Positions 53,864-62,346 of a DNA stretch of 64,000 nucleotides are shown piece after piece. Both the position numbers and the translations under genes were made by a program. The DNA is from Facklamia lactis. GTDB taxonomy: Bacteria > Bacillota > Bacilli > Lactobacillales > Aerococcaceae. Below the pieces are notes generated by a model. The model was not told the DNA's origin and searched no databases. It was given only the letters and a program-made list of their open reading frames with translations. The stretch is from positions 1-64,000 of the forward strand of contig NZ_JACBXQ010000003.1 of the NCBI RefSeq assembly GCF_015863205.1. The letters are read 5' to 3'. How positions within the stretch are numbered: the first letter of the stretch is position 1; every line of letters begins with the position of its first letter.

Positions 53864-54694
53864 CTAAATTACCTCCTTGTTCTTCCGTTGCTTAATAAGC
53901 TTTCGCTTCTCTTCACCACGACGAAGAGAGTAATAGCCAAAGACAAGTCCTAATGCCACCAGAAACATTAAGGTCGATAGAGCATTAATTTCCAAACTGA
54001 CTCCTGTTCTAGCACGCGAATAAACTTCCACAGATAAAGTTGAAAAGCCATTCCCTGTAATAAAAAATGTTACGGCAAAATCATCTAAAGAGTAAGTGAA
54101 AGCCATAAAATACCCTGCAAAAATACCACTTCTAATACTCGGTAAAATAATACGAGTTAAAATTTGATTTTGATTTGCCCCAAGATCCATTGCAGCAGTA
54201 ATCATTGATGGATTCATTTCATATAGCCGAGGCAATACCATTAAAACCACAATCGGTACATTAAAAGCAATATGAGATAATAAAACTGTCATGAACCCAA
54301 ATTTAATCGGAATTAATATAGAAAACATCAATAAAAAGCTAGCTCCCATCATTACATCTGGCGTGACCATTAAGACACTATTTAGATTTAAAGTCATTTG
54401 TCTTTGGCGACTCGAGCGATAATAATAAATAGCGATAGCCCCTAATGTCCCGATTACCGTAGCTAGAAGAGCAGATAAAAGCGCAATAATAAAAGTATTT
54501 AAAATAAAGGTCATCAAGCGCACATCTTCAAATAAACTTTGATAGTGCTCTAAAGTGAAGCCAGCAAAATGAGTCATATCTCCACCCCTATTAAATGAAT
54601 AAATCATCAAATAGAAAAGTGGTGCATACATCAATAAAAAAACAACCACAATATATAGCTTTGACCATTTAAAGGAACTTTTTTTGTTAAGCAT
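53864..54694 (-). CDS. potC: Spermidine/putrescine ABC permease
   Basis: 276 residues, six helices. AAMDLGANQNQILTRIILPS is the EAA loop for PotA. Overlaps potB by 8 bases; ribosome binding site GGGGGGAAAG. Confidence 0.93.
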   Translation of the reverse strand: MLNKKSSFKWSKLYIVVVFLLMYAPLFYLMIYSFNRGGDMTHFAGFTLEHYQSLFEDVRLMTFILNTFIIALLSALLATVIGTLGAIAIYYYRSSRQRQMTLNLNSVLMVTPDVMMGASFLLMFSILIPIKFGFMTVLLSHIAFNVPIVVLMVLPRLYEMNPSMITAAMDLGANQNQILTRIILPSIRSGIFAGYFMAFTYSLDDFAVTFFITGNGFSTLSVEVYSRARTGVSLEINALSTLMFLVALGLVFGYYSLRRGEEKRKLIKQRKNKEVI

Positions 54695-55505
54695 CTACTT
54701 TCCCCCCTGCTTTAGAACGGTCTCGAGTCATAAACAGGATTAAGAACATTGCAAACATTAATACCACTCCAATGGTTGCTCCCATCCCCCAATTTTGTGT
54801 CACGAGAAAATGTTGCTCCACGGCTGTTCCTAAAGTGATTACACGATTCCCTCCAATTAAACGCGTTAACATAAATAAGGAAAGTGACGGAATAAAAACC
54901 GCCTGTATTCCACTTCGTACACCTCTTAATGATAATGGAAACACTACCCGTCTAACGATGGTCCATTTACTAGCCCCCAAGTCTGTAGCTGCTTCCATCA
55001 GATTAGGAGAAATTTCATTAATAGAGTTAAATATCGGTAAAAACATAAAAGGTAATTCAATATAAGAAGCCACTAATAAAAATGAAGCATCTGTAAATAA
55101 AAGCTGCTGAGTCCCCAATCCAAGAGATTCTAACAGAGTGTTTATTGGCCCAGCATTTCCTAATAAACCAATAAAAGCATATGTTTTTAATAATAAATTA
55201 ACCCATGTAGGGAGTATAACAAGCATCAACCATAAATCTTTGCGCTGACTCCGTGATAAAAAGTAAGCTAAAGGGTAAGCTAAGGCGAACGTAAAAAGCG
55301 TTACTAAAAATGCATACCAAAAAGAGGCCACTGTCATTCGCAAATAATTAGCCGATGTAAAAAAATGTTGATAATTCTTAAGCGTAAAAGAACCATCCGT
55401 ACTAATAAAAGATTGTTGTAACAACAGTAATAAAGGAGCAATAACAAATAGCAACAACCATAAATAATAAGGAATTGCTAACAAATGCAATCTAGACTGT
55501 TTCAT
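54687..55505 (-). CDS. potB: Spermidine/putrescine ABC permease
   Basis: About 272 residues, six helices; [20 protein letters not shown] is the EAA loop. ATG 55505 chosen because AGGAGG lies 6 nt upstream (inside the potA 3' end); the ATG at 55520 is itself part of that site. Confidence 0.93.
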   Translation of the reverse strand: MKQSRLHLLAIPYYLWLLLFVIAPLLLLLQQSFISTDGSFTLKNYQHFFTSANYLRMTVASFWYAFLVTLFTFALAYPLAYFLSRSQRKDLWLMLVILPTWVNLLLKTYAFIGLLGNAGPINTLLESLGLGTQQLLFTDASFLLVASYIELPFMFLPIFNSINEISPNLMEAATDLGASKWTIVRRVVFPLSLRGVRSGIQAVFIPSLSLFMLTRLIGGNRVITLGTAVEQHFLVTQNWGMGATIGVVLMFAMFLILFMTRDRSKAGGKVDA

Positions 55506-56610
55506 CTCCCGCCTCCTCATATTGTTCTAGGCGAGCATCAAACTCTTCTTCTGTCTCATTGAAACGCATCACATGAATTTCATTCGAACCAATCTTCATT
55601 CCAATTTTTTGTCCCACTTCGACTTTTTGCGGAGTGTGTATCATCCACTCATTGTTCTGTTCGTCATAAGCGATGATTTCATTAAACATTCCTCTGAAGA
55701 GCATTGTATCTACTTCTGCATTGATTTGGCCTTGATCAGGCAAAGTAATTTGAACATCTTCAGGGCGAATGACTACTTCGACTGCCTCTCCCGCAGGAAT
55801 ACCTGCATCCTCACAGTCAAAATCTCTCCCCACAAAATTGACTCGATAATCTTCTATCATCGTCGCCTTAATAATATTAGATTCCCCTATAAAATCAGCG
55901 ACATAACGATTAATAGGCTCATCATAAATATCAGAAGGCGTTCCTGATTGAACAATCTCTCCACGATCCATTACATAAATCCAATCGGACATTGCGAGCG
56001 CTTCTTCTTGGTCATGCGTGACAAACACAAATGTAATCCCCAATCTTTGCTGGAGTTCACGAAGTTCATATTGCATATCTGTTCTCAACTTTAAATCTAA
56101 GGCAGATAAAGGCTCATCTAACAGAAGAACTTCAGGCTCATTCACTAATGCACGAGCAATCGCGACCCTTTGTCTTTGTCCCCCAGACATTTCATCAATA
56201 CGACGATCAGCATACCCTTGCAATTGTACTTGCCTTAAAGCATTCTCAACTTTTTCTTTAATGATCTGTTTTTCAACTTTTTTAACGGTTAAGCCAAATG
56301 CAATATTTTCAAAAACACTCATATGAGGAAATAAAGCATAATCTTGAAAAACCGTGTTCACTTGGCGCTTATTTGCTGGAATCTTATTTACTTCTTTTCC
56401 TTCAATATATACTTGGCCCTGACTCGCTTGAGTAAAACCTGCAATAATTCTTAAAATGGTAGTTTTTCCACAGCCTGATGGACCTAACAATGTATAGAAT
56501 TTCCCTTTCTCTAACTCCATATCAATATTTTTTAAAACAAGTTGATCATCATATGACTTAGAAACATTTATCAATTCAACACTATAGGTTTTATCATTCA
56601 TGGCTGACAC
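55492..56610 (-). CDS. potA: Spermidine/putrescine ABC ATPase
   Basis: 372 residues. Walker [27 protein letters not shown], signature [15 protein letters not shown], Walker [14 protein letters not shown] and VTHDQEEAL, then a C-terminal TOBE domain (about 250-350: [12 protein letters not shown]). Drives polyamine uptake. First gene of potABCD; a TG-extended TATAAT -10 lies at 56654-56649 upstream. Confidence 0.95.
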   Translation of the reverse strand: MSAMNDKTYSVELINVSKSYDDQLVLKNIDMELEKGKFYTLLGPSGCGKTTILRIIAGFTQASQGQVYIEGKEVNKIPANKRQVNTVFQDYALFPHMSVFENIAFGLTVKKVEKQIIKEKVENALRQVQLQGYADRRIDEMSGGQRQRVAIARALVNEPEVLLLDEPLSALDLKLRTDMQYELRELQQRLGITFVFVTHDQEEALAMSDWIYVMDRGEIVQSGTPSDIYDEPINRYVADFIGESNIIKATMIEDYRVNFVGRDFDCEDAGIPAGEAVEVVIRPEDVQITLPDQGQINAEVDTMLFRGMFNEIIAYDEQNNEWMIHTPQKVEVGQKIGMKIGSNEIHVMRFNETEEEFDARLEQYEEAGDETV

Positions 56611-56648
56611 CCTTTTCTTTATTTATATTGGTCAAAACTTCGAGATTG

Positions 56649-56657
56649 ATTATAGCA
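56649..56657 (-). promoter_or_regulatory. Extended -10 promoter of potABCD
   Basis: TGC-TATAAT on the minus strand with a poor -35; 39 bases before the potA start. Confidence 0.5.
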
Positions 56658-56694
56658 CACCTATTTAGCTATTTAATACTATAAAAACAAAAAA

Positions 56695-56730
56695 ATAAAG
56701 GCGTTTGCCCTTGTGGGCAAACGCCTTTAT
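56695..56730. terminator. Terminator of murB
   Basis: Near-perfect stem AAAGGCGTTTGCCC/GGGCAAACGCCTTT with a 4-nt loop, 3 bases past the murB stop. It uncouples murB from the pot operon, which follows in the same direction. Confidence 0.9.
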
Positions 56731-56732
56731 TA

Positions 56733-57632
56733 CTAAGCTTCTTCACCGATTATTTTTACTTCTGTTTCCAATTGTACATGGTTTAAATTCCAGATTGTTT
56801 GCTGAATATATGCAATGAGATCGGTGTAATCTGTTGCAGTCGCTTGATCCACATTCACAATAAATCCCGCATGCTTTTGGGAGACCTCGGCTCCTCCGAT
56901 ACGATAGCCTTGCAGACCTGCATCTTGAATTAACTTCCCAGTATAGTAACCTTCAGGCCGCTTAAAAACACTTCCACACGATGGATATTCTAGAGGCTGT
57001 TTTGACTCCCTTAAAAAAGTCAAACGATCCATCTCTTGTTTAATTGCCTGTACATCACCTTTGGTTAATTTAAATCTTACTGCTAAAATAACTTCATCAT
57101 TATCTTGAAAAACAGAATGCCGATAAGAAAAGTGGCAAGCAGAATTTACATAATTTTTAAACACTCCATCACGCGTCAAAACGTCGACTTCCTGAATCAC
57201 ATCTTTAACTTCACCGCCATAGGCCCCGGCATTCATAAATACCGCGCCTCCAATGGAACCTGGTATTCCACAGGCAAACTCTAGCCCTGTCAACTGATGC
57301 TCGAGAGCAAAATGAGTGACCTCTATTAAACCTGCTCCACTTTGAACTTCGATCAATTCTTCTTCCATTAATTGGATTGCTTTCATATCGGTCAACATCA
57401 TGACCACTCCACGAATGCCTCCATCTCGAACAATTAGATTACTAGCATTCCCTAACACCGTTAAGCTCATCTGACTTTGATTTGTCCAATCAATTACTTC
57501 CTTAACTTCTTGAATACTTTTGGGGAAAACTAATAAATCCGCTTTCCCGCCTGTTTTAGTAAAAGTATATTTTGATAATGGTTCATTTTCAAAGCATTTA
57601 ATATCAGGGTATGTATTATTAAAATCTTTCAT
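56733..57632 (-). CDS. murB: UDP-N-acetylenolpyruvoylglucosamine reductase
   Basis: About 299 residues. Makes UDP-MurNAc for peptidoglycan with FAD and NADPH. LSKYTFTKTGGKADLLVFP, LTVLGNASNLIVRDGGIRGV, GIPGSIGGAVFMNAGAYGG (FAD site) and YPSCGSVFKRPEG (catalytic Ser) show a type IIa MurB. Start ATG 57632 (behind GAGAGGG) is favoured over ATG 57650. murB-potABCD order is conserved in Firmicutes. Confidence 0.96.
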   Translation of the reverse strand: MKDFNNTYPDIKCFENEPLSKYTFTKTGGKADLLVFPKSIQEVKEVIDWTNQSQMSLTVLGNASNLIVRDGGIRGVVMMLTDMKAIQLMEEELIEVQSGAGLIEVTHFALEHQLTGLEFACGIPGSIGGAVFMNAGAYGGEVKDVIQEVDVLTRDGVFKNYVNSACHFSYRHSVFQDNDEVILAVRFKLTKGDVQAIKQEMDRLTFLRESKQPLEYPSCGSVFKRPEGYYTGKLIQDAGLQGYRIGGAEVSQKHAGFIVNVDQATATDYTDLIAYIQQTIWNLNHVQLETEVKIIGEEA

Positions 57633-57722
57633 TATCTCTTTCCCTCTCAAATATAATCACCCATCTATTCTAAAGAAAAGTAAGTACATTGTAAAGCTAT
57701 TATGAGAGAGTTGATATCACGA

Positions 57723-58280
57723 TTAACAAAGTATTTTTTCCATAACATACGAGTCAAAATACAATTGTCCTGATCTTAGTCTCTTGCTCAAAGTACCTTT
57801 TATTTCAAACCCTAGACGTTTATATAGATTAATAGCCCGTTGATTTTCAATTACAACCTCTAAAGTTAAGACCATAATGCCAACACTCGTTGCAAACTCA
57901 ATTAAACTCTCTAATGCAATTCTACCTATCCCATATCCCCAATACTCTTTGATAATGGAGATTCCTACTTCTGCCACATGGCTCTGCTTATCATTATCTA
58001 GCACTGCTAGATTAGCAATCCCAATAATTTGTTCATCTACCTCTATTACCAACAAAATACTGCGTTCGGCTTGAGCATACTGCTCAATTAACTGCCTCTC
58101 CTGTTTCACATTCAAAAAAGAGCCTTCTGGTCCAAAAGTTAGATACTTAGTATCACGCCCTACATGACGCATTAAACCTAAAATGGCTCGTGCATCAATC
58201 GGTTCAGCCTGTCGAATTGTTGTTATAATCTCTTCCACATCAAATGTCTGAGCGGAAATTCTTTGATTTCCATCAACCAT
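57723..58280 (-). CDS. GNAT-family N-acetyltransferase
   Basis: 185 residues. Core acetyl-CoA motif VGISIIKEYWGYGIGRIALE (Gln/Arg-x-x-Gly-x-Gly variant with Tyr) and ENQRAINLYKRLGFEIKGTL. Acceptor unknown. Grouped with tsaE (17 bp apart), and the pair is common in Lactobacillales. Confidence 0.85.
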   Translation of the reverse strand: MVDGNQRISAQTFDVEEIITTIRQAEPIDARAILGLMRHVGRDTKYLTFGPEGSFLNVKQERQLIEQYAQAERSILLVIEVDEQIIGIANLAVLDNDKQSHVAEVGISIIKEYWGYGIGRIALESLIEFATSVGIMVLTLEVVIENQRAINLYKRLGFEIKGTLSKRLRSGQLYFDSYVMEKILC

Positions 58281-58297
58281 TGAATCCTCCTCTTAAG

Positions 58298-58774
58298 CTA
58301 TTCTAACCAATTTCTAATAAGCTTTTGATGGTTCATATCAGCATTTTCTGCCAACACAACGGTTAACTTCCTTTGCTTTTCACTTAGAAAGTCAAAGTGA
58401 ATTTCAATATAATTATCGGGCAAATAGTCTTGCACAAATTGAGGCCATTCAATCATACAGATATGATTCTGATCAAGATATTGATCGATATCGATGGTTT
58501 CTGCCCCACCTTCTTCTAAGCGATAGGCATCAATATGAATAAAACGTTGCGCTTTACCTACATCTGGTAATTCATATTCCTTCACAATTGTATAAGTTGG
58601 ACTTTTAATCGCCCGCTTAATCCCCAAAGCTTTCCCAAAAGCTTGAGCAAAGGCTGTTTTACCACTTCCTAGCGGTCCCATCAATAAAATAAGACTTCCT
58701 CCATGAACATTATTTGCTAATTGCTCAGCAAACCTTTGCGTCTCCTCAATATTGTGACTCATCAATTCTTTCAT
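58298..58774 (-). CDS. tsaE: tRNA threonylcarbamoyladenosine biosynthesis ATPase
   Basis: 158 residues. Part of the TsaBDE complex for t6A37 in tRNA. Walker A GPLGSGKTAFAQAFGKAL, SPTYTIVKEYE, HIDAYRLEEGG and CMIEWPQ fix the family. No truncation. Confidence 0.94.
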   Translation of the reverse strand: MKELMSHNIEETQRFAEQLANNVHGGSLILLMGPLGSGKTAFAQAFGKALGIKRAIKSPTYTIVKEYELPDVGKAQRFIHIDAYRLEEGGAETIDIDQYLDQNHICMIEWPQFVQDYLPDNYIEIHFDFLSEKQRKLTVVLAENADMNHQKLIRNWLE

Positions 58775-58898
58775 ATCTGATCTCCAGTCTATTCCACTCT
58801 CTTTTTATTATATATAAAACACTCTCTATCTGCGAATCATTTGACTTTTAGGCAATTTATTGCTAATTTTAGTATATATTAAAAAAGGAGGCTGTGTT

Positions 58899-59582
58899 AT
58901 GAAAAAATGGCTAAAACTAGCGTTGATTCCTTTATTAGCTCTATTCTTAGCAGCGTGTGATAGTCTAAATAAAAAAGAAGAACCCGAAACACCTGTGGAA
59001 AATGCTCCAACAGAATCTACTGAAACATCAAAGGAAGATACTGATAATAAGGAAAGTAATGAAAAAACTGACCAAAGCGAACAAGCTGATGGTGAGGAGT
59101 CTAAAGAATCAGAAGAGACAGAAGGTTCATCTGAAGATGCCGATAAACCTGATGAAGACACTGATAAGAAAACCTACAGTGCAGAAGGCGAAGAAGGCAC
59201 TGCTACGATCGCAATTTACGAAGATGGTGAAAAAGTCGATGAATTTAAAATTGAAAACATCGGGAATGTCAGTATCTTAGATGCGATGAATGCTGCAGAA
59301 GATCTAGAATTTAATTTTAACGAAGCAGAAGGAGTCATCGATTCAATTAATGGAATTGAAAATGATTATGCTCCAAATACATGGATGTATTTGTTTAATG
59401 GAGCCTACGCTGAATTAGGTGTCGTTTCTCAAACTTTATCAGATGGTGACCAAGTAGATTGGTATTTCGGTACCATTGATGATATTCCTGTTAATATCCT
59501 CCAAGAAGAAGCGCCTGCAGAAGAAGATGTACTAGCAGAAGAGGAACCTCAAGCTGAGGACGCTGAGGCTGTTACTGAATAA
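58899..59582 (+). CDS. Lipoprotein with DUF4430 domain
   Basis: About 227 residues from ATG 58899 (AAAAGGAGG upstream). Lipobox LFLAAC (Cys about residue 21), then an acidic, S/E/D/T-rich linker to ~85, then a DUF4430/transcobalamin-like domain: ENIGNVSILDAMNAAEDLEF and WMYLFNGAYAELGV with DGDQVDWYFG. Such domains bind cobalamin or other ligands or act in surface anchoring. Acidic tail. Monocistronic with terminator. Confidence 0.82.
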   Translation: MKKWLKLALIPLLALFLAACDSLNKKEEPETPVENAPTESTETSKEDTDNKESNEKTDQSEQADGEESKESEETEGSSEDADKPDEDTDKKTYSAEGEEGTATIAIYEDGEKVDEFKIENIGNVSILDAMNAAEDLEFNFNEAEGVIDSINGIENDYAPNTWMYLFNGAYAELGVVSQTLSDGDQVDWYFGTIDDIPVNILQEEAPAEEDVLAEEEPQAEDAEAVTE

Positions 59583-59600
59583 ATAAATAATTCATAATTT

Positions 59601-59628
59601 AAAAAACGCCCTAAAGGGCGTTTTTTTT
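59601..59628. terminator. Bidirectional terminator
   Basis: AAAAAACGCCCT/AGGGCGTTTTTT around AA, between convergent genes. Confidence 0.9.
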
Positions 59629-59631
59629 ATT

Positions 59632-60609
59632 TTAATTAATTAAAAATTGGTTAGCGGTAATGATGGCTACTTTAAAGACATCTTCCTCTACACAACCTCT
59701 TGATAAGTCTGAAACGGGTTTAGCTAAACCTTGCAAAATAGGTCCCACTGCTTGAAAATTACCTAAACGCTGAGCAATCTTATAGCCAATATTCCCTGAT
59801 TGGACCTCTGGAAACACAAAAACTGTAGCTTTTCCAGCAACTTCAGAATCAGGAACTTTTTGTTTGGCAACTTCTGGAACATAAGCGGCATCAAATTGTA
59901 ATTCACCATCAATCATTAAATCTGGAGCTTTTTCTTGCGCAATGCGAGTCGCTTCAGCAACCTTATCTACCTCTGGTGATTTTGCGGAACCATGAGAAGA
60001 AAAGCTTAATAGAGCAACTTTAGGATCAATCCCAAACATTTTCGCAGTCTTAGCACTTTCAATTGCAATTTCAGCTAGAGATTCAGCATCAGGATTAATA
60101 TTAATAGCGCAATCTGCAAAGACTAGCTTTTGTCCATTCTCATGCGGAGGAACCATAATAAATGCCCCAGATATTAACGAAACTCCTGGCCGAGTTTTAA
60201 TAATTTGTAAAGCGGGTCTCACTGTATCTCCTGTAGAATAAACCGCTCCACAAACCATAGCATCCGCAAGATCTTGATAGACTAACATTGTTCCAAAATA
60301 AGCTGGGTCTTTCAACATTTCAACGGCTTGTTCTTGCGTATTCTTTCCTTTTCGACGTTCCACAAAGGCTTCGACCATTTCATCCATTTGTTCATAGGTA
60401 TCTGGAGAATAAATGGTAATACCATCTATCTTCCAATTCTTTTGCTCCGCTAATTGTTGTATTTCTTCACTATTTCCTATAAGAATGGGATCCACAATAT
60501 CCTCTGCATGTAAGCGTACCGCTGCTCCTAATACTCGGGGGTCATTCCCCTCCGGAAAAACAATTTTAATCCCTTTTCCCTTAATATTATCTTCTAATGC
60601 TTGAAACAT
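59632..60609 (-). CDS. pta: Phosphate acetyltransferase
   Basis: 325 residues, Pta short form. Converts acetyl-CoA and phosphate to acetyl-phosphate. KIVFPEGNDPRVLGAA, GTMLVYQDLADAMVCGAVYS, SSHGSAKSPEVDKV and FPEVQSGNIGYKIAQRL are the family motifs. Ribosome binding site AAAGGAG. Monocistronic. Confidence 0.95.
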   Translation of the reverse strand: MFQALEDNIKGKGIKIVFPEGNDPRVLGAAVRLHAEDIVDPILIGNSEEIQQLAEQKNWKIDGITIYSPDTYEQMDEMVEAFVERRKGKNTQEQAVEMLKDPAYFGTMLVYQDLADAMVCGAVYSTGDTVRPALQIIKTRPGVSLISGAFIMVPPHENGQKLVFADCAININPDAESLAEIAIESAKTAKMFGIDPKVALLSFSSHGSAKSPEVDKVAEATRIAQEKAPDLMIDGELQFDAAYVPEVAKQKVPDSEVAGKATVFVFPEVQSGNIGYKIAQRLGNFQAVGPILQGLAKPVSDLSRGCVEEDVFKVAIITANQFLIN

Positions 60610-60698
60610 CTCATCGCTCCTTTTCCACTTTAAACATTTTTATCCTATACTGCATACCTTACATATATAGTAGACTTAAAATCCTCTCTTTTCAACAG

Positions 60699-61739
60699 CT
60701 ATTTATCCGCTTCCTCTTTTGAAGTTATGATTGTCTCCTCATGACTCTCTATTTCTTTTTCCTTATTATTTTCATTAAAAGGTTTCACTTTCTTTTCTGT
60801 CTTTTTAATTTTTTTATTTGAGAATAATGCTTTTATGATGGGTCTTATCAGGTACCAATAAATTAAAAAGACAATCAATAATAAGCAAAGAACCGGAAGT
60901 ATACGAATTAGGAATAGTACAGAATCTTCAAATAACCTTCTAGTATTAACCAAAGTTTCTTTGAATGTAGTAGAGAGTCGATTCCCAAAGCTATACTTTT
61001 CATTCTCTTCTCTCGCACTTGTCAGCGTTTCTCTCAAATTAATCGTGACCGTAGAGAGATCAACTTGATCTGTTAACTGTGACTGTTGAGCTAAATACTG
61101 ATCGCGCTCCACAATTCCATTTTCAATTTCTGTCTGGATTGTCATAATATCTTCAATTTTATCAGCTTTTTTATTTAATTCATTTAAGCGTTCAATTCGG
61201 TCTTCTACTGCTTGAATTCGAATATCAAGGTCGGTCACACTCTTCGTGACATCCTCAGAACCTTGCGAAGCATTAGTCATTTCAGCCTGCTCTAAATTTT
61301 GAAGTTGATCAAAAAAGCTAGCAAATTTATCTTGGGGTATTCTCACTGTTAAGGATAACTCTCGTAATTTACTATTACTCGAAGCCATTCCCCCTGCTTC
61401 ATATTGTCCTTCATTTTGAAACTGAATCTTCCCTTGAGCTGCCGAAATTTGTTTTACAATTTCCTCTTTTGCTAAATCATATTCTAAAGCTTCATAATCA
61501 AGACTGGCCGAATAAATAAGATACTGACCATCGGTGTCTACTTCTGTGGTTTGACTTTCTTCTGCACTATTCATTGAAGGGGCTGTATTTTCAGCTAATT
61601 GGGCTTCTGACCGATTATCTTCAACCACAGCATTCTCAACCGACGCTTTATCTTGAGGGGTGTTTTGATTACAAGCAACTAGTAATAAGCTCAATCCTAG
61701 TAATGCACTAATTTTGATGTTTCTCTTCATTTTAATCAC
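60699..61739 (-). CDS. Lipoprotein with DUF4349 domain
   Basis: 346 residues. Lipobox LLLVAC (Cys about residue 23), acidic S/E/N linker, then a DUF4349 core: YLIYSASLDYEALEYDL, LTVRIPQDKFASFFDQL, NASQGSEDVTKSVTDLDIRI and a coiled coil to ~230; a C-terminal membrane helix (about 275-298) and a Lys/Glu-rich tail. Attached at two ends to the membrane. Function unknown. Confidence 0.82.
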   Translation of the reverse strand: MIKMKRNIKISALLGLSLLLVACNQNTPQDKASVENAVVEDNRSEAQLAENTAPSMNSAEESQTTEVDTDGQYLIYSASLDYEALEYDLAKEEIVKQISAAQGKIQFQNEGQYEAGGMASSNSKLRELSLTVRIPQDKFASFFDQLQNLEQAEMTNASQGSEDVTKSVTDLDIRIQAVEDRIERLNELNKKADKIEDIMTIQTEIENGIVERDQYLAQQSQLTDQVDLSTVTINLRETLTSAREENEKYSFGNRLSTTFKETLVNTRRLFEDSVLFLIRILPVLCLLLIVFLIYWYLIRPIIKALFSNKKIKKTEKKVKPFNENNKEKEIESHEETIITSKEEADK

Positions 61740-61787
61740 CTCTTTCCACTATTATAAACGGAACGCATACAAAATGCGATCATTGAC

Positions 61788-61836
61788 TTGACATTTATAG
61801 ATTACATATGTAAACTGAAGTTAGATTACAGACGTA
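61788..61836 (+). promoter_or_regulatory. Promoter with two cop boxes, copY-copA
   Basis: TTGACA (61788-61793), 17 nt, TAAACT (61811-61816). TACATATGTA (61803-61812), a perfect CopY box (TACANNTGTA), overlaps the -10; a second box, TACAGACGTA (61827-61836), 9 of 10, lies at the transcription start. Centres are 24 bp apart. Repression is released by copper via CopY. Confidence 0.85.
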
Positions 61837-61857
61837 AACTTATAGGAGGTGAAAAAC

Positions 61858-62301
61858 TTGCAAACCCCTCATTTTGTAGAAATTTCTGCCGCTGAATGGG
61901 AAATTATGCGGATTGTATGGGCTAACAATCCCCTCACAGCTCGCGAAATAATTGATACTGCCTTTCAATTCCTTAACTGGAAAGAAGGAACTATAAAGTC
62001 CTTAATAAATCGACTGACTCAAAAAGGAATCTTAGTACAAAATACACAAACCAAACCCTTTTTATATTCGGCAACCATTGATCAAGAGACTGCAAATTAT
62101 CAAAACTTAAATGCTTTGATGAGCAGAATCTGCACCACCAAACGTAAAGAAGCGATTGAACACCTGATTCACAACCATCAACTCTCACAGGATCAGTGTA
62201 AAGAACTCATCCAACTCTTAGAAAAAAAAATAGCCTCTGCTCCTTTAAAAATTGAATGCCAGTGTCATCCAGGCCAATGTAACTGTCATTCGTGCTCCTA
62301 A
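61858..62301 (+). CDS. copY: CopY-type copper repressor
   Basis: About 147 residues. BlaI/MecI-type winged helix (about 5-75: AEWEIMRIVWANNPLTAREI, TIKSLINRLTQKGIL) and C-terminal CQCHPGQCNC (Cys-x-Cys-x4-Cys-x-Cys), the copper/zinc exchange site. TTG 61858 has AGGAGG with 8-nt spacing; the upstream GTG 61849 overlaps that site. First of the cop operon. Confidence 0.92.
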   Translation: MQTPHFVEISAAEWEIMRIVWANNPLTAREIIDTAFQFLNWKEGTIKSLINRLTQKGILVQNTQTKPFLYSATIDQETANYQNLNALMSRICTTKRKEAIEHLIHNHQLSQDQCKELIQLLEKKIASAPLKIECQCHPGQCNCHSCS

Positions 62302-62346
62302 CTTTATAAATACTTCTCTTATAACAAATTAGAAAGGAAGAATTAT

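Noticed and set aside
58826-59161. Serine-rich antisense frame over the DUF4430 lipoprotein linker
   Set aside because: Mirror of the acidic Glu/Asp-rich coding strand; classic composition artefact.
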